Part shown: piece by piece, positions 16,319-23,771 of the stretch
Layout of the letters: each line of letters opens with the position of its first letter
Numbering within the stretch: position 1 is the stretch's first letter
Assembly (NCBI GenBank): GCA_020073375.1
Contig: JAIQFG010000005.1
Span: 1 to 64,000 of the forward strand
DNA: 64,000 bases
Origin: Terriglobia bacterium
Lineage (GTDB): Bacteria; Acidobacteriota; Terriglobia; Acidiferrales; UBA7541
Reading direction: 5' to 3'
Translations under genes and position numbers: made by a program
The notes under the pieces: model-generated
Told to the model about the DNA's origin: nothing
What the model saw: the letters and a program-made list of their open reading frames with translations, nothing else
Databases searched by the model: none

Positions 16319-16762
16319 ATGCAAATACAAAATAATGCGCAGCGCGGACCAGCGGTACCCACATCCGTTCCGGGCGGGAACGTACGCACACCCTCGTACC
16401 TGGGGCCTGCCCTACAAATTAAGGGAGAAATCTCCGGCGACGAAGACCTGCGTCTGGATTGCAAGGTGGAAGGGATGGTTTCGATCGGCGGTTTTCGCCT
16501 GACCGTGGGCCCCAGCGCTCACGTGACGGCCGAGATCGTGGCCCGCGAAGCGGTGATCTCCGGAGAAGTCACCGGGGATGTCCGCGCGTCCGACCGCATC
16601 GAGATCAAGAAGAATGCGTCAGTGGTGGGCGATATCAGCACGGGCAAAATCATGATCGAAGAGGGCGCCTACTTTAAGGGAAGCGTGGAAATCGACAGCA
16701 AGGGCCAGCAGATCGGAACGGACCTGAACAGCCTGCTCAGCGGCGCCAAGGCCTCGGATTGA
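16319..16762 (+). CDS. Bactofilin (polymer-forming cytoskeletal protein)
   Basis: A 147-residue protein with a DUF583 core: KGEISGDEDLRLDCKVEGMVSIGG, then regular beta-helix turns (VTAEIVAREAVISGEVTGDV...RIEIKKNASVVGDIS...IMIEEGAYFKGSVE). The N- and C-terminal tails are short and polar. Bactofilins self-assemble into non-nucleotide filaments at the inner membrane and position cell-wall or polar proteins. AGGAAGGA precedes ATG 16319. Two PilZ-type genes follow on the same strand. Confidence 0.93.
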   Translation: MQIQNNAQRGPAVPTSVPGGNVRTPSYLGPALQIKGEISGDEDLRLDCKVEGMVSIGGFRLTVGPSAHVTAEIVAREAVISGEVTGDVRASDRIEIKKNASVVGDISTGKIMIEEGAYFKGSVEIDSKGQQIGTDLNSLLSGAKASD

Positions 16763-16802
16763 GAACAAGAACGGGCGAGCCGGGATTGCGCGGGCATAGA
16801 CG

Positions 16803-17411
16803 ATGAATACTACGGAACACTGCACCGCTGAAGATTGCCAGCGAGAGGGCGTTTCGTCCATCGACGGCAGCGCGCTTTGCCGAAGCCATTTCATCGACGT
16901 CTGCTACTCGCGCCTGGAACGGTACGAAGAACAGCGCAAGGCGCAGAAGTTGTGCGTGGCCGACGCGGATTCGATGCGGCATTTCATCAACGAGTGCTCG
17001 CGCCAGGCGGACGAAATCGAGCAGCAGTCGAAAGACCTCGACAATCTGGAGCGCGCCAAGCTGGTGGACATTATTCTCTCGGCCAGCGAACTGGGACGCC
17101 ATCTTCGGCGCAGCCCTCGCAAGGCTGTCTCGATCCCGGTGCATCTGTGCTGCGAGAGGCTGGGCGGCGCCTGGGAGGAAGACAGTAAGACGGTGCTGCT
17201 GAGCCGCTACGGCGCCTCGGTGCAAGTCAGCCATCCCGCAAAACCCGGCGAATGCATTCAGATCGAGCGGTTTGACACCGGCCAGAAAGCACAAGCGCGA
17301 GTTGCATGGCAGCGGCCCGGAGACCGGGACACAGTCAGGATCGGCGTCGAGTTCGTGGATTGCGACAATTTCTGGGGCCTGGATTGGGCGGCGATCGAGG
17401 AGACACGCTAG
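16803..17411 (+). CDS. PilZ-like domain protein with N-terminal Cys-rich segment
   Basis: A 202-residue protein. Residues 7-33 contain four Cys (C..C..C..C pattern in CTAEDCQREG...LCRSHFIDVC), possibly metal-binding. A helical segment rich in Glu, Gln and Arg follows (about 35-95). The C-terminal half is PilZ-like: LRRSPRKAVSIPVHL provides the RxxxR c-di-GMP arm, then a beta barrel ending GVEFVDCDNFW. The second PilZ motif (D/NxSxxG) is weak (LLSRYGASVQV), so c-di-GMP binding is uncertain. It lies 40 nt after the bactofilin gene. Confidence 0.75.
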   Translation: MNTTEHCTAEDCQREGVSSIDGSALCRSHFIDVCYSRLERYEEQRKAQKLCVADADSMRHFINECSRQADEIEQQSKDLDNLERAKLVDIILSASELGRHLRRSPRKAVSIPVHLCCERLGGAWEEDSKTVLLSRYGASVQVSHPAKPGECIQIERFDTGQKAQARVAWQRPGDRDTVRIGVEFVDCDNFWGLDWAAIEETR

Positions 17412-17645
17412 CCGCCGGCGTTTGCCACTTGGTTTCCCTTCGCAAAATTTCACCCTGTTCGGCCCGTTCCCCAAAATCGCAGCGCGCGGTATTCCACTGC
17501 ACCAATCTCAAGATTGTGCTGAAGGCTCCCCTCCACCCTTTCCGGCCGCGCGCATCAGCAGCCGCCATCTCTTGATTTCCATTGCGGTTTTCAGGGGGCG
17601 ATGCTAGGGTGTCTTGAACCTGGGACGCCCTCTTCCGGGAGTGAA

Positions 17646-17966
17646 ATGGTGCATTCGATCGAACGCCGCGCCTCACGGCGATTTACGATGACGCTGCCGT
17701 TGACGATCCGCTCCAGCGGGACCGCCGATGTGGAGCGGCAAGGTCAAACGCGCGACGTCAGCTTCCGCGGCTTATACTTTTTGATCGACGCCGAAATGCA
17801 AGCGGGCGCCGCCATCGAGTTTATCCTTACCCTGCCCCGCGAAATCACCATGGCCGGCGACGTGCACATCCGCTGTTTTGCCGAGATTATCCGCGTCGAG
17901 CCGCACAACGGCCGCAAAGGCGTTGCCGCACGCATCGACCGGTATGAGTTCCTGCCCGCCGCCTGA
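17646..17966 (+). CDS. Single-domain PilZ protein
   Basis: A 106-residue protein consisting of one PilZ domain. RRASRRF provides the RxxxR motif at the N-terminus, and DVSFRGLYFLID the DxSxxG motif, both needed for cyclic di-GMP binding. The tail IRCFAEIIRVEP...GVAARIDRYEF is typical of the acidobacterial/myxobacterial PilZ group. ATG 17646 with GGGAG just upstream is preferred over a TTG at 17601. It probably acts as a c-di-GMP-responsive adaptor; the target is unknown. Confidence 0.88.
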   Translation: MVHSIERRASRRFTMTLPLTIRSSGTADVERQGQTRDVSFRGLYFLIDAEMQAGAAIEFILTLPREITMAGDVHIRCFAEIIRVEPHNGRKGVAARIDRYEFLPAA

Positions 17967-18083
17967 TCTTCCCTAAAATTTGATTCGATGGATTTGCATT
18001 GCGGCAATCCGTCGCATGACTTTTTTCGTTTCCGCCCGGTTTCGCTGTAGAATTGCTGGAAGCTGCCCTCTACGGGAGGAACG

Positions 18084-18311
18084 ATGGACCGCTACGATGC
18101 CAAGTCCGCGCTCGAGGAACTTCGAGAAGACGCGCTGCTGCCCCATCCGGTGCGCATGCGCGACATGATCCTGCGCACGCAATTCAACGCCGCCGACGCG
18201 CTGGAAATGAACCGCGAATTTCAGAGCTACCTGACGCATTACGGCGAAACGCAAAAGATCGCCCTGGAAATTCTGGAACGCCTCGCGGCCGGCGCGCCCG
18301 CGCGCTCGTAG
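18084..18311 (+). CDS. Small acidic/helical protein, function unknown
   Basis: A 75-residue protein starting MDRYDAKSALEELREDALL, probably all helical, with no signal peptide or membrane segment. I do not recognise it. It is supported by an excellent ribosome-binding site (GGGAGGA ending 4 nt before ATG 18084) and by coding-type third-position GC. It precedes the HAD phosphatase by about 107 nt on the same strand. Confidence 0.65.
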   Translation: MDRYDAKSALEELREDALLPHPVRMRDMILRTQFNAADALEMNREFQSYLTHYGETQKIALEILERLAAGAPARS

Positions 18312-18418
18312 ACGCCGCGCGGCTAGCGTCGTGGTGCGTGGCCCTGCCGCCATCCCCGCCCGCGCCGGAACAATTGGATCTTGTACGGAGGGACAACAAG
18401 CCCGAATGGGCCAGCCTC

Positions 18419-19105
18419 ATGCCTCGAGAAACCATCCTGATCGACGCCGACGACACGCTATGGGAAAACAATATTTTCTTCGAGCAGACCATCGAGGAAT
18501 TCCTCACGCTGCTCGAGCCGCTCGGCTTTAAGCGCGAATACGCACGCCACATCCTGAACGAAACCGAACGCCGAAACATCCGCCAGCACGGCTACGGCGT
18601 GCGCAGCTTCGGCCGGTCGCTCGAGGAAACGTACATGAAACTCGCGGGGCACAACGCCAACCGCGAAACGGTCCAAGGGATCCACAACCGCGTGGACGAT
18701 CTGGAAAAAGTTCCCCCGAATGTGCTGGAGGGCGTGGTCGAGACCCTCGATTATCTTTCCGAACGGCACCGGTTGATTTTATTCACCAAGGGCGAGGCGG
18801 CCGAGCAGGCTGCCAAGGTCGAGCGCTCCGGGCTGCAAATTCATTTTGACGCCATCGAGATTGTTCCCGAAAAAGACGTGGCCACATATCGCATGCTGGT
18901 GAACCGGCACCATGTGGTGAAATCGCGCGGATGGATGGTGGGCAACAGCCCGCGCAGCGACATCAATCCGGCGCTGGAGGCGGGGCTGAATGCCGTGTTC
19001 ATTCCGCATTCGGCGACGTGGGAACTGGAACATGAAGAAGTGCGCAGCGGCGCGGGGCGGCTGCTGATTGTGCGGCAGTTTCGCGATTTGCGGGAGCATT
19101 TCTAG
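18419..19105 (+). CDS. HAD-superfamily hydrolase
   Basis: A 228-residue phosphatase-type enzyme. Motif I is LIDADDTLWEN (nucleophile Asp and acid/base Asp), motif II FTKG, the motif III Lys lies in the EKDVATYRML region, and motif IV is VGNSPRSDINPALEAG. The substrate is unknown. ATG 18419 starts directly before motif I; the open frame extends upstream through the preceding small gene in another frame and is rejected. The TAG stop (19103-19105) is the left end of a type A element. Confidence 0.87.
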   Translation: MPRETILIDADDTLWENNIFFEQTIEEFLTLLEPLGFKREYARHILNETERRNIRQHGYGVRSFGRSLEETYMKLAGHNANRETVQGIHNRVDDLEKVPPNVLEGVVETLDYLSERHRLILFTKGEAAEQAAKVERSGLQIHFDAIEIVPEKDVATYRMLVNRHHVVKSRGWMVGNSPRSDINPALEAGLNAVFIPHSATWELEHEEVRSGAGRLLIVRQFRDLREHF

Positions 19106-19191
19106 GGACAGGCTTCAGCCTGTCTGGGTTGGTTGCGGCAACATCGATCACGCTCGCACCAACCCCGACAGGCTTGAAGCCTGTCCTACTA
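19103..19191. repeat. Type A palindromic element (copy 5), stop-to-stop between convergent genes
   Basis: Left arm TAGGGACAGGCTTCAGCCTG, right arm GACAGGCTTGAAGCCTGTCC then TACTA. The left TAG is the stop of the HAD gene, and the right end overlaps the stop of the convergent TonB-like gene (TAG on the minus strand, 19191-19189). The whole intergenic region is therefore the element, which probably forms a bidirectional terminator. Confidence 0.85.
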
Positions 19192-20799
19192 AAAGCCGGG
19201 CGTGCGCGACCGGAACGGGACGTGCACCACCGCTTCCAGGTCCACCGGTTCGCCGCGCTTTTCGGCGGGGCGGAATTTCCATTGCGCCAGGGCTTCCATG
19301 GCATTGGCATCGAGGCGCGGATCGACGCTGTGAACCAGTTGAATGCTGTCGACGCTGCCATCCTTCCGGATAATCGCGTAAAGCACCACATCTCCATCCA
19401 CATGCAACGTGCGCAACTCGGGCGGATACTTCGGATCGACTTTTCGATAGGGGACGGGGCCGGCAAGGTCCGTCGAATTGGACTTTGCAACCCCGGGCGC
19501 GTCGTCTTCGTTTAATTCCGCGAAATTCAGAATCCAGCTGCCGGATGCGCTGGTCAGATTCGGCATGTTCACGTGCAGCGTGTAAACCTGTTTGGCTCCC
19601 AGTATCTTTTCGGGCGGCACGTCCAGCTTGGAAATATCTTTCGCGGAGCCCGCAGTGACGGGATGCGCGTGCGAATCCTCGGACGCTGCCAGAGCCCGCG
19701 GCATGGGGCGAGAGGCGAGTGGATTACCAAGGCCGCGCGCCGCGGCGCCGATGCCCAGGCCTGAAGTTGAGCTGGGATTAGCCGTGTTTCCGCCGCCGAT
19801 GAAAATGCCGTCAGGGCCATGGCCACCGCCAGCCGCATTTCCGCCGGGCGCGCCCGGTTGCGCTCCATCCGGTGAGATGGAAATCCGCGCGGAGAGATTT
19901 CCGGCGGGGATCGCAGGAGGAGGCGCGGGGGCGGGCGCAGCCGACAGGGCGATCAGTGTGGCGCTATCGCCAGTGCGGCCGGAAATTTCTGGAGCAGTGG
20001 AGATACTATCTTTGCGTTGCGCGGCCGCACGGGGCGCGGACATCGGGCTGACCGGAAGCAGCGGCTTCGGCGGAACCTGGCGGGAAGCGGCGATGTTGAT
20101 CGCACCAATGTTCTTGTCGGGCGCGGCCAGCTCGGGTGCGGAGGCGTCCGGAGCGGCGAGACGCGACGGCGATTTGGGCTGCATGGCCGTGAGAGCCATC
20201 CTGGGGCGCACGGGCTGTGATTCCGCGAGTTGCACGATGTTGGGAAGCGCGGGCAGGATCTTGGGCGGCTCCGGCGGCGTTGCCGGTTGAATCAGCGTCT
20301 GCCGGGGGTGCGTCGGGTGCAGGGGGGTGGAAAGAATGGTTTGGCGCGGGTGAAAGGCGTCGGCGCCGCGATCAGTCAGTATTTTCGGCGCTGCCAATTT
20401 GGGCGCGGACTTCAGTCGAAGCGCAGCCGAAGTGAGAGCCGGGAGGTCGTGCGCGGGCCCAAACCAAGTGAGCTCGGTTTCGGGCGAAGCCGCCACGACT
20501 CGCGGCGGGCGCGTGCTCCAGATCGGCGGCGGAAACACGATCAGCAGGATTTGCAGTGCGACGGCGACTGCGAAGCCTTGCTTGGGAAAGCGCGAATCGA
20601 TCCAGCAATCGCGAAAGTAGATGCCATCGAGCAATTTCTTGGGCGGCGCAGGCTCGCGAACCAGAACCTTGAGGCTGGAAATGAATTGTGCGCGCCAGCC
20701 CGTCTTCTGCAGGGCAAGCCTCGGGACGCGGGAGGGCGCGATTGGCACCGCCACCGAGACGAGCGGCCGCCTCAGTCGAATTTCGCCTAACACAAGCAA
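19189..20799 (-). CDS. TonB-family energy-transducer-like protein with long Pro/Ala-rich spacer
   Basis: About 536 residues. A hydrophobic anchor (GFAVAVALQILLIVFPPPIW) lies near residue 75. It is followed by a spacer of about 300 residues rich in Pro, Ala and Lys, then a Gly-rich stretch. The C-terminal TonB domain reads PVPYRKVDPKYPPELRTLHV..GDVVLYAIIRKDGSVDSIQLV...ALAQWKFRPAEKRGEPV. Such proteins span the periplasm and transfer energy to outer-membrane receptors, although in Acidobacteria many are of unknown target. The start is uncertain: TTG 20799 (AGGGG 8 nt upstream) or GTG 20793; the open frame continues to 20997. No ExbB/ExbD genes are present here. Confidence 0.8.
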   Translation of the reverse strand: MLVLGEIRLRRPLVSVAVPIAPSRVPRLALQKTGWRAQFISSLKVLVREPAPPKKLLDGIYFRDCWIDSRFPKQGFAVAVALQILLIVFPPPIWSTRPPRVVAASPETELTWFGPAHDLPALTSAALRLKSAPKLAAPKILTDRGADAFHPRQTILSTPLHPTHPRQTLIQPATPPEPPKILPALPNIVQLAESQPVRPRMALTAMQPKSPSRLAAPDASAPELAAPDKNIGAINIAASRQVPPKPLLPVSPMSAPRAAAQRKDSISTAPEISGRTGDSATLIALSAAPAPAPPPAIPAGNLSARISISPDGAQPGAPGGNAAGGGHGPDGIFIGGGNTANPSSTSGLGIGAAARGLGNPLASRPMPRALAASEDSHAHPVTAGSAKDISKLDVPPEKILGAKQVYTLHVNMPNLTSASGSWILNFAELNEDDAPGVAKSNSTDLAGPVPYRKVDPKYPPELRTLHVDGDVVLYAIIRKDGSVDSIQLVHSVDPRLDANAMEALAQWKFRPAEKRGEPVDLEAVVHVPFRSRTPGF

Positions 20800-20987
20800 G
20801 CCGATGACCCCTGCGGAATTATACGCCTGGTACCCCCCATTCTCTACGCGCCAAACGGGCGCGGGCTGAACCCTTCTGAATAAAAAACGAATGGCTTGCC
20901 GTTGGCAGCGTGATTTGCAAGGATAGAACTGCCATTCGGGCGCCGCGCACGAAACCGAAAAATGCAGCCCGAGGAATGAGAGATCCC

Positions 20988-22808
20988 ATGGCAACAACGA
21001 ATTCGCCGTCCGCGCCCAGCCGAAGTTTCCCGCTCTGGGGAAAAATAATCCTTTCCCTTGTCGTCCTGCTGGTAGTCATTGCCCTTGCCCTGCCGTATTT
21101 TCTGGACGTCGATCGCTATCGTGACACGATCGCCGAGGCCATCGGAAAACAGACCGGGCGAAAAGTCACGCTCGGACAGTTGCGTGCGCGGATTCTTCCC
21201 GGCGTCGGCTTGACCGTGGCGGGGCTGCACATCGGCAACCCCAATGGATTTCCGGAAGGCGACGTGGTGTCTGCCGATGAAATCGATGTGAATGTGGCGC
21301 TTGGACCGCTGCTGAGCCGCGTGGTGCACGTGAATTCGGTGAATCTGGTGCATCCGAAAGTTTCCCTGTTGACTAACGCCACCGGCAAGGACAATTACAC
21401 ATTCACGTCGGACACCCCGGCGCAAGCCGCGCCGGCATCGTCCTCCTCAAGCGTTTCGCTGGACCAGATCGACGCCATCAGCCTGACGAACGCGGAGGTG
21501 CTGGTGGGATCGGTGACGCGCGGGGCGATCGTTCCGACCGCCGACACCAAAGGCATCAACCTCACGCTGCACAATTTTGCGATCACGCCGATGCGCGTGC
21601 ACGACTGGCAGGCCGAATCGCAACTTTCCGGCGTTACACTGACGCTGGAGGGTTTCAGCGAGCCGGTGTCGTTTCAATCGGGAAAAGTGACGCTGGCGGG
21701 CGGAAAAATGGACGCGCAATTCGTGGCCGACCTGGTGAAAGCGTCCGACGTGAAAGGCACGCTGAGCGTTCCCGACATCGAGCACCCGCAAGTGAATTTT
21801 GAATTGAGCGCGTCGCAGCTGGACATCGACAAACTGATTGCCGTGGCGGGCGGCGGGTCAACATCGAGCGCTCCCGCCCCGGCCGCTCCTCCCGCGAGGG
21901 CGCCCGCCGCCAAACCGGCTAGCGCCGGTGCGCCGCCCGCGCCCGCTTCCGGGCACGGCGAATTGATCGCGAAAGGCCACATCAACGTCGAAAAAATTAC
22001 CACCAAACCCTACACCGTGGGCCCGGCGAACATCGAAATGCGCGTGTACACCGATCGCGCGGAACTCTTCCCGATCAGCATCGGAATGTACGGCGGCACG
22101 CTGCAGATTTCCTCACGCGTGGACCGCTCAAGCGATCCTCCCAGGTTCACGGCCAATGTGCAGATGCGGAATCTGGATGTGGCCAAGGTGCTGGAAGTCA
22201 CGCCCGCGGCGCGCGGAAAAATGGGCGGGACTGGTGAACTCGATGCCGCGCTTGGCGGCAGTCTGAGCGATGCGTGGAAGAAAACGCTGTCCGGCTCTGG
22301 GAAATTCGCGGTGCGCAACGGACACTTGCCGGGCGTGAATCTGGCCGGCATGGCGCAATCGCTGGCGAAGGCATCCGGCATAGGCAGCGACACTCCGTTC
22401 TCGGTTCTCGAAGGCGATTTCACGATCGCCGACCAGCAGGTCGCCAGCAAGTTGATTCACCTCGATTCGCAGGCGGGCGTCGTGGATTTGAAAGGCAGCC
22501 TGGGCCTGGACAGCACGCTCAACTATCAGGGCTCGGCCACGGTGAATCCGGCGGCTGCACTGGGCTCAGGGACAGCGGGGCAAATTGTGGGCGGGCTGAT
22601 CGGCAGCCGCGTGGGGAAAATTACGGTGCCGTTCGCGCTGGCCGGCACGATCGATAGCCCCAAGGTGTCCCCCGGAAAAGGCATCCCCGGTATCGGAGCG
22701 CCCGCTTCGGCTACGGGTTCAGCGCCCGGCGCCGCGCCCTCCGGCCAGGCCCTTACGCCCCAGAACGCAGTGGGCGCGCTGAAGGGATTGTTCGGCAAGA
22801 AAAAATAA
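20988..22808 (+). CDS. AsmA-family protein
   Basis: A 606-residue envelope protein. An N-terminal membrane helix (WGKIILSLVVLLVVIALALPYF) is followed by AsmA text (DVDRYRDTIAEAIGKQTGRKVTLGQLRARILPG) and long beta-strand repeats. A low-complexity Ala/Pro linker at about residues 290-320 separates the N-terminal part from the C-terminal AsmA_2-like domain (ISIGMYGGTLQISSRV...GTGELDAALGGSL). Family members act in inner-to-outer membrane lipid transport and OMP biogenesis. ATG 20988 is chosen; ATG 20976 abuts the GAGGA site too closely. Divergent from the TonB-like gene. Confidence 0.88.
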   Translation: MATTNSPSAPSRSFPLWGKIILSLVVLLVVIALALPYFLDVDRYRDTIAEAIGKQTGRKVTLGQLRARILPGVGLTVAGLHIGNPNGFPEGDVVSADEIDVNVALGPLLSRVVHVNSVNLVHPKVSLLTNATGKDNYTFTSDTPAQAAPASSSSSVSLDQIDAISLTNAEVLVGSVTRGAIVPTADTKGINLTLHNFAITPMRVHDWQAESQLSGVTLTLEGFSEPVSFQSGKVTLAGGKMDAQFVADLVKASDVKGTLSVPDIEHPQVNFELSASQLDIDKLIAVAGGGSTSSAPAPAAPPARAPAAKPASAGAPPAPASGHGELIAKGHINVEKITTKPYTVGPANIEMRVYTDRAELFPISIGMYGGTLQISSRVDRSSDPPRFTANVQMRNLDVAKVLEVTPAARGKMGGTGELDAALGGSLSDAWKKTLSGSGKFAVRNGHLPGVNLAGMAQSLAKASGIGSDTPFSVLEGDFTIADQQVASKLIHLDSQAGVVDLKGSLGLDSTLNYQGSATVNPAAALGSGTAGQIVGGLIGSRVGKITVPFALAGTIDSPKVSPGKGIPGIGAPASATGSAPGAAPSGQALTPQNAVGALKGLFGKKK

Positions 22809-22823
22809 TCCGACGCGGTTTAA

Positions 22824-22846
22824 GTAGCACAGGCTTCAGCCTGTGG
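22824..22846. repeat. Type A element, single arm (copy 6)
   Basis: GTAGCACAGGCTTCAGCCTG is one arm of the family without a matching partner nearby. It lies 15 nt after the AsmA stop. Confidence 0.65.
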
Positions 22847-22881
22847 ATTTTTGTTCAGTGAAGAGAATGCCGTCGCATTTC

Positions 22882-22955
22882 GTAGCGACGGCGTCCCGCC
22901 AGCGGCTTTTCTAATTTGACTAGGCCAAAAACCGCCGGAGGGACGCCGGCGCCAC
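22882..22955. repeat. Palindromic element related to type A (copy 7)
   Basis: GTAGCGACGGCGTCCCGCC on the left pairs imperfectly with GGAGGGACGCCGGCGCCAC on the right, with an AT-rich centre. The outer GTAGC is the same as in type A, but the inner hairpin is unrelated. It lies between the convergent AsmA and rsmD genes. Confidence 0.6.
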
Positions 22956-23025
22956 AATGCAACCCTCGGCCTGCGAATCGTGAAAATGGACTGCCGAATG
23001 CGGGATCCTTGGTGCGCGGATCGGC

Positions 23026-23589
23026 TTACGCTGCGAGCGCCAGGCGGTAAAAACTCAGCGCGGCATCGCCCTGGGTAACGACGCGGGTAAGTTCCAACTC
23101 TCCAGCGCGCTCGGGCAGGGCGCGTTTTTTCAAATGCTCGGCGATCACGCGGCCGCCGGGCGCCAGCAGCGGCGAATCGCCCAGAAACTCCAGCACATTT
23201 TCGTATTCCGCGGCGGCGGCGTACGGCGGATCGAGAAATATAAAATCGGCGTGCGCGTGGCGCGATTCCAGGCGTTCCAGACCGCGTAGCACATCCACCG
23301 AAAGAATCTCCGCTTCCTTTCTGATTCCAAGCGAATCCAGGTTGCGGCGGATTAGGGCAGTCGCGGGCCCGTGCTGTTCCACAAACCAAGCGCTCCGCGC
23401 GCCGCGGCTGAGCGCCTCGATGCCCACGGCGCCCGTACCCGCGTAGAGATCGAGAAACGCCGCGCCCTGCACGGCCGGCCCGAGAATATTAAAGAGTGTC
23501 TCGCGCAAACGGTCGCTCGACGGCCGCAGCTCCAGCCCTTTCAGGCTGCGCAGCGTGCGGCTTCGGAATTTGCCGGCGATTACGCGCAT
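23026..23589 (-). CDS. rsmD: 16S rRNA (guanine(966)-N2)-methyltransferase RsmD
   Basis: A 187-residue SAM-dependent methyltransferase. The opening MRVIAGKFRSRTLRSLKG...RPSSDRLRETLFNIL is the RsmD signature. Motif I is FLDLYAGTGAVGIEALSRGA, and the catalytic motif IV is IFLDPPYAA. It modifies G966 of 16S rRNA during 30S assembly. Length matches the family. Downstream on the same strand is intergenic repeat rather than coaD, its common neighbour. Confidence 0.95.
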   Translation of the reverse strand: MRVIAGKFRSRTLRSLKGLELRPSSDRLRETLFNILGPAVQGAAFLDLYAGTGAVGIEALSRGARSAWFVEQHGPATALIRRNLDSLGIRKEAEILSVDVLRGLERLESRHAHADFIFLDPPYAAAAEYENVLEFLGDSPLLAPGGRVIAEHLKKRALPERAGELELTRVVTQGDAALSFYRLALAA

Positions 23590-23597
23590 GGGGGGAT

Positions 23598-23629
23598 GTG
23601 ATTCGTGATTTGTGATCTGTGATTCGTGG
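23598..23629 (-). repeat. Type C dispersed repeat, inverted copy upstream of rsmD
   Basis: GTGATTCGTGATTTGTGATC and continuing TGTGATTCGTGG. It lies just upstream of the rsmD start and forms an inverted pair with 23742-23767 across about 110 nt. Confidence 0.8.
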
Positions 23630-23741
23630 CCCGCGACGCGCGGTGACAGTCGAGAACCGAGGATTGGAAGCCGGAACGCCCGCCTTTAATTCTTTGCACG
23701 CTCACTTCGCAGACCTCCCCAGGAATTCGATCGCGGTTTTG

Positions 23742-23767
23742 CACGAATCACAAATCACGAATCACGC
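23742..23767 (+). repeat. Type C dispersed repeat, forward copy downstream of recG
   Basis: CACGAATCACAAATCACGAA then TCACG. It starts 5 nt past the recG stop codon, seen on the minus strand, and pairs with the inverted copy at 23598-23629. The interval between the two holds no gene that I can support. Confidence 0.8.
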
Positions 23768-23771
23768 CTCT

